DNA of 64,000 nt from Plantago ovata (taxonomy: Eukaryota; Streptophyta; Magnoliopsida; Lamiales; Plantaginaceae): assembly GCA_028274465.1 (NCBI GenBank), contig CM051458.1, forward strand, positions 22,397,566 to 22,461,565, in the 5' to 3' direction. The position numbers were made by a program, and so were the translations under genes. The notes under the pieces were generated by a model. The model did not search any database and was not told where the DNA came from. It saw only the letters and a program-made list of their open reading frames with translations. Positions 10,314 through 22,639 of this stretch are shown here, in pieces (position 1 is the stretch's first letter; the number at the start of each line of letters is the position of its first letter).

Positions 10314-12357
10314 AACTCTCCAAACCGAACCTTTGCTTGTCCTCAAACAACTAAGCTAGACTCTAATGCAAAAAAACAATGCAACACACAAAATGGAGTC
10401 TCATGCCAAATGAAATGAACTAATCTATTGAGTCTATCAAAAACTTATGAACAATGACCATACAAATCATAACATGGATATTGGTTGAAGAATGCCTCGA
10501 TTGACTCATACACATTCACATATGCACTATGTCAAACAAGATAGTCTCTCGTAACATTCTCTACCTGGACCTAGTCAGTGACGACGTAATGAAACATGTT
10601 AAAATACGAATGGTTGTCCCGTGCCTATGAAACTGAGGACTTAGTACTGTTCACCAAGTTAAGACTTTCCCTCAAAGAGGTCGAATCAATACTGGCTCTC
10701 ATCAAACGAAGGAGGGTTCCCTAAAAGATCACACTTCCCTATTCTACCCATCTCTCAAGCGAAGTCATAAACTAATCACCACTTCCTGAATGGCAGGACG
10801 AGGCTGGTCTAGAACAGATGACACGAAACAATCAAAAGACAAAATTACAACTCCATTACGAACATCACAAAAACTCAAAAACGAGACAAACGTTTTGCTA
10901 AACTGCTTTTTGGCTTTCTTTGGACCCTTCATTGTTTTTTTGGGATCTTTTCTTTTTTCCTTTTTTTTCTTTTCCAGATTTGTTTCTTTTTTCTGGAATT
11001 TTTCTTGTTCCTTTTTTATCGATTTTTTCTTTCTTTTTTTTCCTCTCTTTTTTTGTATATAGCCAGCAGTAGCACAACGAAAAAGAAATTACAATGACTC
11101 ACAAACGACCTCCCAAAACCTATTCAAAAGAATAGGTTGGAGCACAAACTTTACGAAAAAGGAAGAAAAAACAAACTCACAACACTCAAAATCGAAAAAC
11201 AAGTCATAATAACGGTATAACCCCCTCCCCAAACCTATTCGTTATAATAGGTTTCAAACAAAGGATCACACATATCTCACACTACCTCCTTCCTAGGCAT
11301 TTAGCAATCTCAAAGCAAGGTGAAGACTTGTTGCCTCTTAGGTACATAATTACACGGGAGAACAACCACAAGACTCTAACATGCATCATCTTATTATAAA
11401 GGCCTTCGTGAACCGCCGTAGAGAAAACACCACTAAGTGATGTCGAGACTACCAAGCTTAACTAATTGCATATATAAATGTGACAAGCCAAGCGAGAAAA
11501 ACCTCAAACAAATTCATAGAGATGAAACGCATGGTCAATGGTCATAACTAGTTAATCTACCCAATAAAAAGGTTCAAAAAATTTGACAATAAACTCCACA
11601 TAAAAACATGCAAAACAATACTAGGATGAATGTAGTGTATGCAACTAAATACTAAGAAAGCGGTAAATGTGTAAATGCAAACAAAGGGTTCACGAGTTTA
11701 TCATAAGAAAAACAAGTATAGAGATAGCCAGCGATACCCCCCCCCCAAACCTGAACGTCGTCGCTCGTTCTGAACGTCGAAAGTGGATTTAAGGTGAGAG
11801 CTAACATGTACCTGTAACCTATAGGACTCAAGGAAACTCGTGAGAAACCAAATCGGCCGATAAAATAAGTAAAAAGATCAATAATTTAGCATAATAGGAA
11901 TAAATTGGGTTTCCGAACGAAAATTCGGACCTCCGGGTTTCTGGACACCCGGGGTGAACCGCCCCAGGTGGGGGGCGATTCGCCTGGGGCGTCCAGAACG
12001 TCCCAGGCAACCTGGACTTTCCAAGCGAATCGTCCCACGTGGGGGGCGGTTTGCGTGGCATCTCCAGATTCCTGGAGACGCCTTTTTCCTCCCAAAACGC
12101 AAAATTATCATCTTAAAACCTATTTTATCACAAAAAACATACGAAAATATAAAATGAAACACAATGATATGCTCAAAATAAATATGCATGCAACCATTAC
12201 CACTAATGTTATCCATTATCAAATGGAAATGAATCTTGTGCATCCGTTTCGTTACTCCTCGCATCTTGGGAACCATCCTTGGCTCCTCTCCGTATCTGCT
12301 CAAGCAAGTCCATGATTCCCTCAAAGCTAAAATTAACAAAACCAATAAAATATAAAT
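10314..12357 (-). other. 3' non-coding region of copy C
   Basis: No gene is supported. It holds a polypurine tract at the LTR border, a pyrimidine tract at about 10915-11050 (purine-rich on the element strand), twin hairpins (11117-11138 perfect; 11232-11253 slightly decayed), a poly-C run near 11737, and a second GC palindrome block at about 11945-12060. The latter resembles the leader module of copy A. Confidence 0.65.
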
Positions 12358-13119
12358 CTAAAAAATAACCAAGGGAATCAGATGGAAAATAAAAGATAAA
12401 AGAGGATCAAAGCTCCTTTGGAACTCATAGGTGGGTGCATGGACCAGAACGTAGGAGTCAAGATCAAGAGTATCTGCATCAATTGATTCAGAGACAACAA
12501 AATCTTCAGAGATTGGCTCCTCGACCTCAACACAACTCACGCCATCACTTTCTGACTCAAGCGAAGCAATGGATTCAGTCATCACCTCCTTCACGACTTC
12601 CTCTTGACCAACAACCTCGACATTCGCAAGTAAGGACGTGGAATCTGAGCTAAGCACTGAAGAGACTTCATCAATGGATTCTTCTCCACATTTCTCTTCA
12701 TCGGCAATGTCGATTTCTGGTGGCTGACTACTGAAGCGAGACGTCCATGCCCTTGACCCGGGAGGTGAGTCCCTATCCCAATGTTCCAGAAACTTGTTGG
12801 TTACTTCACCCCAAGTGCGCAACGATTTTTCCGGCGGGATTCTGAGCCATCCTCGAGCGTACCCTTTCAAGGCTCCCATAAATCCTCTCATACAAAGTTG
12901 CTCATGTGATAAAATAACCCCATCCACATTCTCACGAGGTATCCTCAACACACCTTCCTCGTACGTGTCTAAGAACCCTCTTGGATCATCACTCATCGAA
13001 AACGTGGAAACAATGGAGTAGTACGAAGGATCAAAGTCGTAATACTTGCAATCTTCATCCAATGTTATGCAAGGCCCTCGAGGCATCACATACCGGGGCA
13101 AAGGAACTCGTAGACTCAT
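12358..13119 (-). CDS. Short gag-like ORF of copy C
   Basis: An intact 253-residue frame. Residues about 80-120 (FMGALKGYARGWL, then SLRTWGEVTNKFLEHW) match the gag core seen in A, B, D and E (FAMGLGDRAKSWL, SLDTWEKVF..FMEKYF). The N-terminus differs from theirs. The C-terminal half is strongly acidic and Ser-rich. There is no zinc knuckle or DTG protease, so it is a capsid-like protein only. It lies about 230 bp inside the primer binding site, as expected for gag. Its role, if expressed, would be in particle assembly or in interfering with it; that is inference. Confidence 0.6.
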   Translation of the reverse strand: MSLRVPLPRYVMPRGPCITLDEDCKYYDFDPSYYSIVSTFSMSDDPRGFLDTYEEGVLRIPRENVDGVILSHEQLCMRGFMGALKGYARGWLRIPPEKSLRTWGEVTNKFLEHWDRDSPPGSRAWTSRFSSQPPEIDIADEEKCGEESIDEVSSVLSSDSTSLLANVEVVGQEEVVKEVMTESIASLESESDGVSCVEVEEPISEDFVVSESIDADTLDLDSYVLVHAPTYEFQRSFDPLLSFIFHLIPLVIF

Positions 13120-13349
13120 CCTTTCATATGATTAGTTTCTGCACATGAGGAAACAAGAAACCAAGGAGCAAAATCCACAAAAGAAAAACAAAAACTTGCA
13201 AAGAAAAACACAAAGAGTGCAAACAAACACAATGTAACCAAGAACTTCGAGAGAAAGTGAAATTTTTTGAGAGCAAACCCCAGAGCTTGTTCTTCTGTAG
13301 GGAATTGAATGCTGAAAATACAAATAAGCTAAAGATAAAAAAGGAGTAT

Positions 13350-13369
13350 AGTCCCCGGCAACGGCGCCA
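13350..13369 (-). other. tRNA-Asp primer binding site of copy C
   Basis: On the minus strand this reads TGGCGCCGTTGCCGGGGACT, complementary to the 3' end of plant tRNA-Asp. It sits a few bases inside the 5' LTR, as required for minus-strand priming. Confidence 0.85.
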
Positions 13370-13373
13370 TTTT

Positions 13374-14560
13374 TGATGTATGAGATTGTCAGACTCAATT
13401 AATCAAATAAATTTGTTTTTAGCCAAAGGCAACCACAACTACAACGAAAACCAAGGCACGTAGTGTAGAAGTAAGATAACCTCGAGTGTCGATCTCTAAG
13501 GACTATAACTAGCTTTATCTAATTTAACTTAAACTATAAATCCGGAATCAAGCAAAGCACAGATTGTTCTTATCACTATAATGGAAGTTAGTGATAGTAT
13601 GATCATTCAAAGCAACGTGTAATAATCATGCATGAAGTACTTGAAGTTTGTATAGAAATCTATGATCGTGAATTGTCCTATGTGTTCCTTTCAATTCAAC
13701 ACTACGAAGATAGATGGCTTAGATAGATCAAAGAAATAACACAATAAATCAAGTCTTAAACGCGCGAAGCCACTCATGCATAATTAAGAACCCTAGCTAA
13801 GAAATCACATACTATCAGCAACGATAGATTTAGCTACTCATAGATAAATTGCAATCAACAAGAATCAAAGAAAGATTGAATGAAAACATGTTGAATGAAA
13901 TAAATAAAAGCAGAAAAATCGTGAGATACAAGTTACCAACGAAGGTTGTCAATCTCCGATGAATTGCTAAATCACAAGCAAGGATCGAGAGTCAAAGATG
14001 TCCAATCTCTATGCTAAAGTTTCCAAATCAATAAGAAAAAGAGTCTTCTATGCTAATAATTCCCAAAACAGGCTCTGAATAACTTGTCTCTCAAAATAAG
14101 GTGAAAAGGTATGAAAAACGAACAAAATAGGCAAAATATATATATAGCTACGATATCTCCCGGGCGAAACGCCCCCGGTGCCAGGCGAATCACCCTGCAT
14201 CCCGGGCGCGCCCGGGACCGGCAGAGTCGGTGGACAGCGAGTTTTTCACTTGGTTTCCTTTTTGGACTCGATTTTGCCTTCTAGTGACCTTTAAGCCTTG
14301 AAACTCGTCCCCTAGGCCTCAAATCTCATCCGGAACCTTCTAGATACACCACGAATGTCCTCGAAAAACCAAAACTTCGTCCTCTTCATCAATATTGCCC
14401 ATAAAAATTCATTTTTTTACCTAAAACCTGAAAAATACAAAGAAAAGGGAAACATGACACTATTGTGATAAAATGCACTAAAATATAAGCTAAATTAACC
14501 TAGAGGATAGCTAAATTGGTGAAAAAGACTCGAATGAAAGTGTAAAATACACGTTCATCA
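13374..14560 (-). repeat. 5' LTR of copy C
   Basis: This 1187-bp LTR pairs with 9119-10313. It starts TGATGTATGAGATT where the partner has TGATGAACGAGATT on the plus strand, and ends ACGTTCATCA. The GC palindrome block near 14158-14215 is shorter than in the partner. Confidence 0.9.
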
Positions 14561-15209
14561 TGGGTCCCAAAAGTGGGACCCACATAACCCTCCTAGGCGT
14601 TGGCCAAGTATAGTGTGGAGGAAGGAGTTTGACTCCAATCAAAACTTAAGGGGCAAGTTTTCCTAATTGAGTTGTTATTTAATTAGGGAATGAACCTGGA
14701 GATAAAGGTTTACTTGTGCAATAAGAATTAGATTTCTTATTCCTTTTAGGAGTCTATAGAATGTTCATTAGACTTCTATTGACTACTATATAAGTAGATG
14801 GTTAAAGAGATTTTTCAATAGACATTCACTTTCACTCTTCTATTCTCTCAAGAGAAAATAAAAAGCTCTCTCCCCTCTCCTACCTCAAACTGCCGCCTCC
14901 CCCCCCCCCTAGTCCTCTGGTCAACTGAGTTTGACTCGAGAATATCCTAGCATTCCCTCGATAAGTTGTTCATCCGTGGATACGTAGGTTGAGGTTCACA
15001 GAAGCTGGAAACTAATCTTTATTGTTTTGCTGATTATCAAGAAGGCGAATTAGATATCTTCGACTTCAACGAAGGAGAAGATACAAGTGATTATTACGAG
15101 GATCTTATCGATTGGAATTCAGCTATCGATTGTGTTTTAATTCTTGCTTTCGGAATATTGTAAGTCTTCTAACTAATGTGATTCAATACATGTTATATGC
15201 ATGATCAAT

Positions 15210-15532
15210 TAGTATGCATGTTAAGAAAAATTGGAAATTTCGCTGCACCACCCTAGGGGTAATTCTGACCGTATTTTATTACAAGTTTTACCTTCATTGT
15301 CTTTCGGGCCTTTGCGGCACTTGTTTAGCTAATATTAGAGAATTCAAGGCCCCTAATGTGCTCTTTCTCCTGTTAAAAAGCATAGATATGAAAATAGGAA
15401 ATTCAAGGTTCCTAGATATGAAACACCATATTTATCAATCACAAAATATTTGAGTTGCTCAATCTCCAGGAGAGGGCTTCCGATAAATGAGCAAAACAAG
15501 GGTCAACAGGGACTAGTAACTTTGAAAGAGTT
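15210..15532. other. Unassigned sequence
   Basis: About 320 bp lie between the Copia solo LTR and the SIRE LTR fragment. A 79-codon frame at 15214-15453 has no recognisable motif. It may be the continuation of the host sequence at 6915-7730. Confidence 0.4.
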
Positions 15533-16336
15533 TGTTGGTCCCTTTAGACAACAAGTAGAGACTAGAGGGGGGGTGAATAGTCTCTAAAACTTTTTCGTCG
15601 TCTAAAACTTTCTCAGCAAGGAGCTTTTACTTTTCAGTAAAGAGCTTATGCTGATACTTAACACAAATTTCTCAACAAGGTACTTAATACTTGTTCAGTA
15701 GTAAGTTTTGCTAATACTTAAATAATCAGAGAGCGGAAGTCTTTTGAAATTAAGTGCTTTTGAAGAAACAACTACTCAGCAGGTTTAAGCAAACCAAGTT
15801 TAAAACATGTCTGCTGAGTAAAGGCTTTTAGAAAGAAACTGCAGTAAATAAGATAAAGCTTTGATGAATGTAAATGCAGTAAGTAAATCACATAAACAAT
15901 TTTATAGTGGCATCTGAGGGTGGCGTAATCCCTCAACTAGTCCACTTTGTCCTTGCTAGGACTGAATTCACTAAGATAGATGATGAGATTCCTTACAACA
16001 CCTAATCTAATAGAATTCCGGAAACCAAAGCGCCCTTGCTTTGTTTCCAACCTAGCCAGAGAACTATAACCTTGTTCTCCACCAAACTTGGGACACTTAT
16101 CAGCAAATCTTTGCTTGATTAGTTCTCCCTGAGTTTCACGCCTGTAAAAGGGTGTTTTATCAGTTAGAGAGGTTTTGTGTGAAGATCACTTATGAGATTA
16201 ACGTTTCAGCTAATACAAAGCAATCTTAAGAAACTGAACTGAATAACTTTTCAGTTATAAGTATATTGTTTCTAGGTGTCAAGACTATTTCTTGTTTAGG
16301 AGAAAGAACACTTAACCAATTTCTTAGCTAAAGTTC
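15533..16336 (-). repeat. SIRE-type Copia LTR fragment
   Basis: It starts TGTTGGTCCCTTTAGACAAC and contains AGAGGGGGGGTGAATAG. It aligns by eye with the first ~770 bp of the H LTR (31519 onward). It is cut at 16336 by TR-GAG copy B, and the remainder is not found on the far side. Confidence 0.75.
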
Positions 16337-17508
16337 TGATGAACGTGTATTTTACACCTTCATTCGAGTCTTTTTTCACCTATTTTGCTATCCTCTATGT
16401 CAATTTAGCTATATTTTAGTGCATTTATTAGAATAGTTTCACGTTTCCCTTTAGTTTGTATTTTACAGGTTTTATGTGAAAAACGTGATTTTCCGGGCAA
16501 TTATATTGAAGAGAACGAAGAATCGGTGTTCCGATGACAATTTTGGAGTATCTAGGAGATTTCGGATGGGATTTGAAGTTTAGGGGTCGAGTTTGAAGGC
16601 TTAAAGGTCACTAGAAGGCAAAACCTATTCCGAAAAGGAAAAACAAAATCCAAAAACGCATTCCTCGCCGACTGGAACTCCCGGGCGATTCGCCCGGGAT
16701 GTGGGGCGGTTCCCCCGGTGTGTGGGGCGACTGGCCCCACACGTTCCAAACTCCTATATATAGTTGTTGTTTCTCTACGTTTTTTCATACTTTCTCAGAC
16801 CTTTTTTCATACATTTCTCATTATTTTTAGGTAGGAATTCTCCAGAGCCTGTTCTGGGAATTCTTAGCATAGGAGACAATTTTTCTTATCAATTTGGAGC
16901 TTGTGAGATCGCGATTCTTCGGTGATTGACAACCTTCGTCGGTAACATTGTATCTCACGATTTTTCAATTTATATTTATATCTTTCAATATGTTTTCATT
17001 CAATCTTTCTATGATTTCTGTTGATTGCATGACATCTATGAGCAGCTAAATCTATCGTTGGTGATAGTATGTGATTTCTTAGCGAGGGTTCTTAATTATG
17101 CATGATGGCATTAATGCGAATCAGACTTTGAGTTATTGCTTTATTTCTTTGATCTATCAAAGCCCTCTATCTTCGTAGTGTTGAATAAAACGGAACACAT
17201 TGGACAATTCATGATCTTAGATATCTATGCAAAACGATCGGGTACTTCATGCATGATTATTAACCTGCTATGCTTTGAATGATCATACTATCACTAACTT
17301 TCATTATCTTGATAAGAAAAATCTATGCTAAGTCGTCTGTTGATTTTATAGTTTAAGTTAAATTAGATAAAGCTAGTTATAGTCCTTAGAGATCGACACT
17401 CGAGGTTATTTTACTGCTGCACTACGGTTTTCGTTGTAGTTGTGAATTGCCTTTGGCTAAAAACAAATTTATTTGATTAATTGAATCTGACAAATTCCAG
17501 TTCATCAA
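16337..17508 (+). repeat. 5' LTR of copy B
   Basis: 1172 bp, from TGATGAACGTGTATTT to CCAGTTCATCA. U3 has the palindrome TCCCGGGCG / CGCCCGGGA with loop ATT (16679-16699), further partial units to about 16740, and a TATA box near 16754-16762. Confidence 0.9.
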
Positions 17509-17511
17509 ATT

Positions 17512-17531
17512 GGCACCGTTGCCGGGGACTA
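17512..17531 (+). other. tRNA-Asp-type primer binding site of copy B
   Basis: TGGCACCGTTGCCGGGGACT lies three bases inside the 5' LTR. It has one mismatch (A for G) to the perfect tRNA-Asp complement seen in copy C. Confidence 0.8.
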
Positions 17532-19078
17532 TACTCTTTTTTTCTGTTTAGCTTTTATATATTTTCAGCATTCAATTCCTAGTTTTAGTAGTTTTTATTT
17601 TTTCTATTTGATCTCTCTGATACTCCTTTCTTAGCTTGTTACAGATAGTGTATGCAAAGTACACGATCTAGGGGAACACCGCTTGCTGAACCAATCACTG
17701 AAATCGACAGAGTCTACCACCAAAGAAGGCGACTACTTCGACGACGTGAACTAGAGGAAATAGAGGATACCGATTTCTCTGTTCTCTACACAGTCTTTTT
17801 AAGGAAATCGTCTTAATGGCAGAAGCTAGACCACTGAAAGCATGGGTTCAACCCACCAAGGATCGTATGAGGGGACCAGCGATTGTTCTTTCATCTGCAA
17901 CTCGAGATCTAGAAATAAAAAACCACGCGTTCCAACAACTTCCGAGGTTCTATGGCTTAGCAAGGGAAGATGTGATGGGGTACTTGCACAATATCGATGA
18001 TTTCGTCAACCAACTCCCACGACCCGGAGCTGAAATAACAGCGGATGAGTTGAGAATGAAGGTTTTTGCTATGGGGCTTGGCGACAGGGCCAAGTCATGG
18101 TTGAGTTCTCTACCGGCGGGTTCGCTGGACACTTGGGAAAAGGTTTTTTCAGCATTCATGGAGAAATACTTCCCTCACACCTTGACTACCGCGCTTAAGG
18201 CGCAAATCACTGGATTCAAACAAGACTATGATGAGACCATCTACACCGCGTTTGAGAGGTTTCAAGACCTCATGACCAAGTGTCCTCACCATGGTTTTGA
18301 GCTTTCGGATCTTGTCCAACACTTCTACAATGGACTGACCTTTGAGAACCAACAAGTGGTGGATTTCCAATGCGTGGCAATATTTGGGAGGAAACCGCGG
18401 AAGCCGTCTGAGCGGTTTTCGAAAGGCTTGCTAAGGGTTCGCAATTCAAGGATCCAAGAGAAATGGTTAGGAGACGTGGACCTGAAGCTCCACCTACTCA
18501 GGAGGCCCCTATGTATGGGGGGAATGGGGATCGATTCGAGTGCTTTACCAATGAGTTGAAACAAGTCCTCAAGAACTCCACAGGAACAGCCATGTCAAAC
18601 GAAGTTTGTCGAATATGCAAGAACTATGGGCATGGAGCTCATATGTGTAGATCGGAGCTTGCATATGATGATGGCAATTGGGTTCAAGGAGGCGAAGAGG
18701 AAGCTTTTGCTACGGAATTTGGTACTCAAGAAGCTAGCTACGGACAAGATGGTAGGAATCCTCGAGGTGGATTTTGGAGAAGAGGGTTCCGGAACAATCA
18801 AGGATATGCACCAGCTAGCCAAACTTATGGCCCTAACCAAGACCGTAGTAGGCTAAACTATGGTAATGATCACTGCGAAAATCCCGCTCCCAAAGAGCAA
18901 CCGAAGTCGAAGACAACTCTACTCATGGAGAACCTGCAAAAAATGGTTGAACACACCCAAAGTTTTCTTAAGCATTATGAAGAAGATTCTGAGAAGACTA
19001 GGGCGAGGCTTGATCGATTGGAAGAGAGCACTAGGCTTGCCCATCAAAAGATGCAAGAGTTGATTGACCGTGGAGCGA

Positions 19079-19460
19079 CACTACAAGAAATCTCACTTTC
19101 AGCAACCACTTTTAGCGACGGATCGATCGGTTGCTAATTTTAGCAACCGATCGGTCTTTTAGCGACGGACAAACTCCCCTAGCGACGGATAAACTCAGTT
19201 CGCTATAAAGCGCACGTAGGGCGTGGAGGTTCATCGACGGATGACTCATCTGTTGCTAAATAGCAATGGATGACTCATCGGTCGCTATTTTTTGCGACCG
19301 ATGAAGTCTATCGGTCGCTATTTAGCGACCGATGAATTATCCGTCGCTAGGCGTTGACCCAGTAAAAAAAAAAGAAAAAGGATTTTGATATATAGAGGCC
19401 GATGACGTCATCAGTCGCTATTTAGCGACGGATGAGCCATCCGTCGCTAAAAGCCCCATA
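19079..19460. repeat. 5' subterminal repeats of the CACTA element
   Basis: There are at least a dozen direct and inverted copies of a GCGACGGATGA-like unit (variants GCGACCGATGA, GCAACCGATCG). In CACTA elements such repeats are binding sites for the TNPA-type protein. The block ends next to a TATA box, TATATAAA at 19459-19466. Confidence 0.85.
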
Positions 19461-20377
19461 TATAAAGCTGAGAAAGTCCCAGCTCACTTACGCAGACAGA
19501 AAACAGAGGCGGCCGTGCGCTCCTCCCCGTTTCTCGTTACCGGCGACCACATATACTTCCATATCTTCTTCGTTTCTTCACCATTTCAAGCAATCTTATA
19601 GGAATTTCAAAGCTCTTTCATCAAGGAACAAGGGTAGCTAGTCAATTGCGTGATTCATTTACCATTTCTTCCGCAATTAAAGGTATTCACTTCTAACCCT
19701 AACTTGTCTAAATTTGAGTATTCGTCATTTTTTTTTCAATTTCATTGAATTGTATGCAGTCTACTAGTATCTATTATGTTGTGTAGCTCAAATTAGGGGG
19801 GATGCACAAGTTTTGGTTGGTGAATTGATAGATTTGGGATGAATTGGGTATTTTGGAAATTGATAATTTGTTTTAGGAATTGGGACTTTCTTTTAGGAAT
19901 TGATAGTTGGAGTGTTGAGACTTTGTTTCGGATGAATGGAGATCTAGAATTGAGTTGTAGTATGATTCGGCCATAATTATAATTAGTTGTTAATAAAAAT
20001 GTATAACTATAATCGAAATATAAGTTCATAAATTCTAATGGTTAATCGTAGTTGATAATTTCACCATAGTTTCGTATTATAAGTATTTGTAATCATATTT
20101 TAAAAAATTATAAGTATAAAAATAAAGAACTCATTGATAAATTAAAATGAGTATGTATTATAAGTATTTTTAGTTGTAATTTAGAAATATTGTAAGTATA
20201 ATGCAAATTAAAAATGGATAAGAATTGTGGTTATTTTATAAAAATATGATAAATCATATAATTGTTTTTTTAAATTACAAGTATGCTAAATGGCAAGTAA
20301 TAACCTAAAAATAGAAATACATGTTCCTTACTATATCTCTGATTTTACATCTTACATATTAGGTTGATTATTATTAG

Positions 20378-22383
20378 ATGTCAGTTCCTACGTTGGGGGA
20401 TATCCTACTTGAGGCTTGGAAAGCCAACTGGCTGTTGGGAGTTCCGCCATCGGAATGGATGCCAGCTCCCCTTCATGAGTACTGGCAGGCCTACTGGCGT
20501 GACCACCCAAATGTCCAGCGTCGTTCCTTACTTTATCTCTTAATGACTTTACATGTTTTATATTCAATTGTGTATGTACTAACACGGATCTTTTTATTGC
20601 AGATGCCACGACCTAGGAGGCCACGATACCTGACCCCGCAGTCCAAGAGGGATGATACCGACGGAGAGGACACCGGGCAGGGCTCCCCTACTGTTTTTGG
20701 GACTCCACCTGGGTCGAGTAGGGGCTCGACTGCTCATTCCTCCCTCCACGACCCGTGGGCCCACGTTCCAGACGACGGTTGTCCCTTTCAAAGGCCGGAA
20801 GATGGTTTGATGTGGAATGGTCGCCCTGTCCTTTACCCCAATGGAGAGAAGTAAGTATTAGGCATTAACTGATTTACGAACTTTTAATATATATATACCG
20901 AACTAACTGAAGGTTTAACTATTGACTTACCTGTTCTTCACAGGTTGTATGGGGATCGCGCTGCCAAAGTACTCAGTGGGATAATACGGAACAGGATGAT
21001 CCCACCGCAAGAGGGTGGCAGCCAGTGGCATTGCATCCTGGACCAAATTAAGGGAGAGTTGTTCGAGGAGCTGAGGGTGAGTTAATAATCGTACATTAGT
21101 TACCTAATTGTTTGTGTTGTGAGTGGTATGTTAGACACTTTGTGTGAGTGGTATGTTAGCCACTGTACTTGGGTGATATGTTAGTCACCATTGTTTTAGT
21201 GAAATATAGGACAATGTGAGTGGTATGGTAGCCACTATATGTGAGTGGTATGTTAGCCACTATATTTGAGTGGTATGTTAGCCATTGAACTTGGGTGATA
21301 TGTTAGTCACCGATATACTTGAATACATGTTGTTTCCCCTTGTTATATATTTGATACATGTTGTTTCCCCTTGTTATACTTGAATGTTTTTAAGTATTCA
21401 CCAACGTATGTGTTTCGATGTTTATTTGTAATTGTGTAGAAAGATTTCTTCCTTCCGAAAGCATTGTTGATGGATCTCTGGTGGAGCTTCAACTCTCATG
21501 GTAGTGCCCTTTACAAGTGCATGGTTCATAATATGAAGAAACTGGATACAAAGGGCCGTCCACGTACCGGTGATTGGCTCGGAGATGAAATTTGGGAGGC
21601 GTGGAAGGTGTATTGGGCTAACGAGAGAGTCCAGGCGCAGGCTGACCAGAACACTGAGAACAGGAAGAAGCAGCCGAATGATGGGCGCCGTACCCTGGTG
21701 ACACACCGTTTTGGCTCTTAGTCGATCGCTACAGCACATGTGAGGCAAAAGGTAAGTGTATTAACTTTTTGAATTCATCATTCTTATACTTGTTATTTAC
21801 TTGCATTTCGAACTTTAAAACTAAGTATATGATGCTTTCATGTGTCATTCAGTTGAAGGATAAGGAGAGTCTCCTATTCACCTTGTTCTCGAGATCTCAG
21901 AAGGCCAAGGACGGACAGTGGTTGTGTGACGAGGCCACAACAATTGCGGTAAGTTCAACAATACATGTGTTTATTAAATACTGATGATTTCATAACTAAT
22001 TAACAACATAACTAACACCTTATACTCTTGATTTATAATTTCAGACGGCCTACGAGGCCAGGATTCGTGATCAGGATCTCACTGTTGAGGAAATGAATGC
22101 CATTTTCCTCGAGGTGAATCCTCCAGACGAGAAGGGCCGTCGCTTGGGACTGGGGAGTGCAGCAGCCGTCCCTGAATTGGACTCGAGGCCGACTCGTCGT
22201 TCCCGTGCCGGTACATCTTCATCATCTTCATCAGCAGCTTCCGCTCGAGAGCAGGCCCTCTTACTTTAGTTGCAGGAGAGGGATGAGGAGGTGAAGAGGC
22301 TAGCTGCGAAGAAGGCTCGATATGATATTATTCTTGCTCAGGTGTATGAGAAGATGGGGATGGAACCACCTACCTCTCCATGA
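20378..22383 (+). pseudogene. TNPA-like gene of the CACTA element (Transposase_24-type), two stops
   Basis: This is an accessory DNA-binding transposition protein type that binds subterminal repeats. Exons inferred from GT-AG borders are about 20378 (or from ATG 20603)-20850, 20944-21076, 21440-21751, 21853-21948 and 22045-22383. The product contains KDFFLPKALLMDLWWSF, then WEAWKVYWANE, QKLKDKESLLFTLFSRSQK, and a YEARIRDQDLTVEEMNAIF segment, followed by a Ser-rich and helical C-terminus. This fits plant En/Spm accessory proteins. In-frame TAG codons at 21719-21721 and 22267-22269 would truncate it. The hydrophobic stretch encoded at about 20525-20602 is probably intron read-through, because it ends in a TTGCAG acceptor before ATGCCACGACC. 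The CACTA ends are intact, so this copy could still be moved by others. Confidence 0.7.
21122..21311 (+). repeat. Intronic tandem hairpin repeats
   Basis: Seven 18-bp units lie at 21122, 21147, 21172, 21219, 21244, 21269 and 21294. Type one is AGTGG-TATGTTAG-CCACT. Type two is GGTGA-TATGTTAG-TCACC. Both arms change together between the types. The spacing is about 25 bp, with a larger period of about 122 bp. They lie in the inferred intron 21077-21439. Confidence 0.8.
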
Positions 22384-22639
22384 TCCCCTATCCTTTTCGA
22401 CTCTATTTACTATTTTATACATGAATACTGTGTACAGTATGATATTATTTTGGATTAGTATTGTGTACGTATGATTATTATTATATGTATGGAGGGTTTT
22501 GGTACATTTATTATGATTTTTTGGATTATTTTTTTGTTTATTTGGTCTATAAGAATTTTTGTAACATGTTGCTTAATTGAACAGGTTGCATTTGATTTTG
22601 GTTCTCATTATTATTTCTAAAAAATTTAAAAAAAAAAAC

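Larger units (their letters stand above)
9119..14560 (-). mobile_element. TR-GAG copy C, complete, with TSD TGGGT
   Basis: This 5442-bp minus-strand element has both LTRs (9119-10313 and 13374-14560). It is flanked by TGGGT at 9114-9118 and 14561-14565. It has a perfect tRNA-Asp primer binding site next to the right LTR and a polypurine tract next to the left LTR. Its only long ORF is a shortened gag-like one, without zinc knuckle or protease. It sits inside the Copia solo LTR, so it is younger than that LTR. Confidence 0.9.
7731..15209 (+). repeat. Copia (Angela-like) solo LTR, interrupted
   Basis: The two halves, 7731-9118 and 14566-15209, make about 1.9 kb once insertions are removed. The start TGTATGTCCTAGAGACAACC and the internal GGGTCACACTATG segment resemble Angela/BARE-type Copia LTRs. 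No internal Copia coding sequence accompanies it, hence solo LTR. Candidate TSD is TAGTA (7726-7730 and 15210-15214), but the right end would then be CAAT rather than the canonical CA, so the right boundary is uncertain. It contains a Mutator MITE and TR-GAG copy C. Orientation is inferred from the LTR resemblance. Confidence 0.5.

Noticed and set aside
11878-12345. 155-codon minus-strand ORF in copy C
   Set aside because: It passes through the palindrome block and AT-rich non-coding sequence, with no similarity to gag or to the second ORF of copy A.
13350-13369. tRNA-Asp gene fragment
   Set aside because: Only the acceptor-end complement is present, next to an LTR and in primer-binding orientation. 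No tRNA cloverleaf surrounds it.
15214-15453. 79-codon ORF between two LTR remnants
   Set aside because: No motif and low-complexity composition; not supportable as a gene.
18149-18564. Minus-strand ORFs antisense to gag (also at 133-549, 580-885, 53398-54671 and 62490-63658)
   Set aside because: They are reverse-strand shadows of the conserved gag-protease coding sequence, repeated in every copy for that reason.
21122-21311. Possible CRISPR-like array
   Set aside because: Plant nuclear context, units are variable hairpins inside a transposon intron, and spacers are not unique sequences of constant length.
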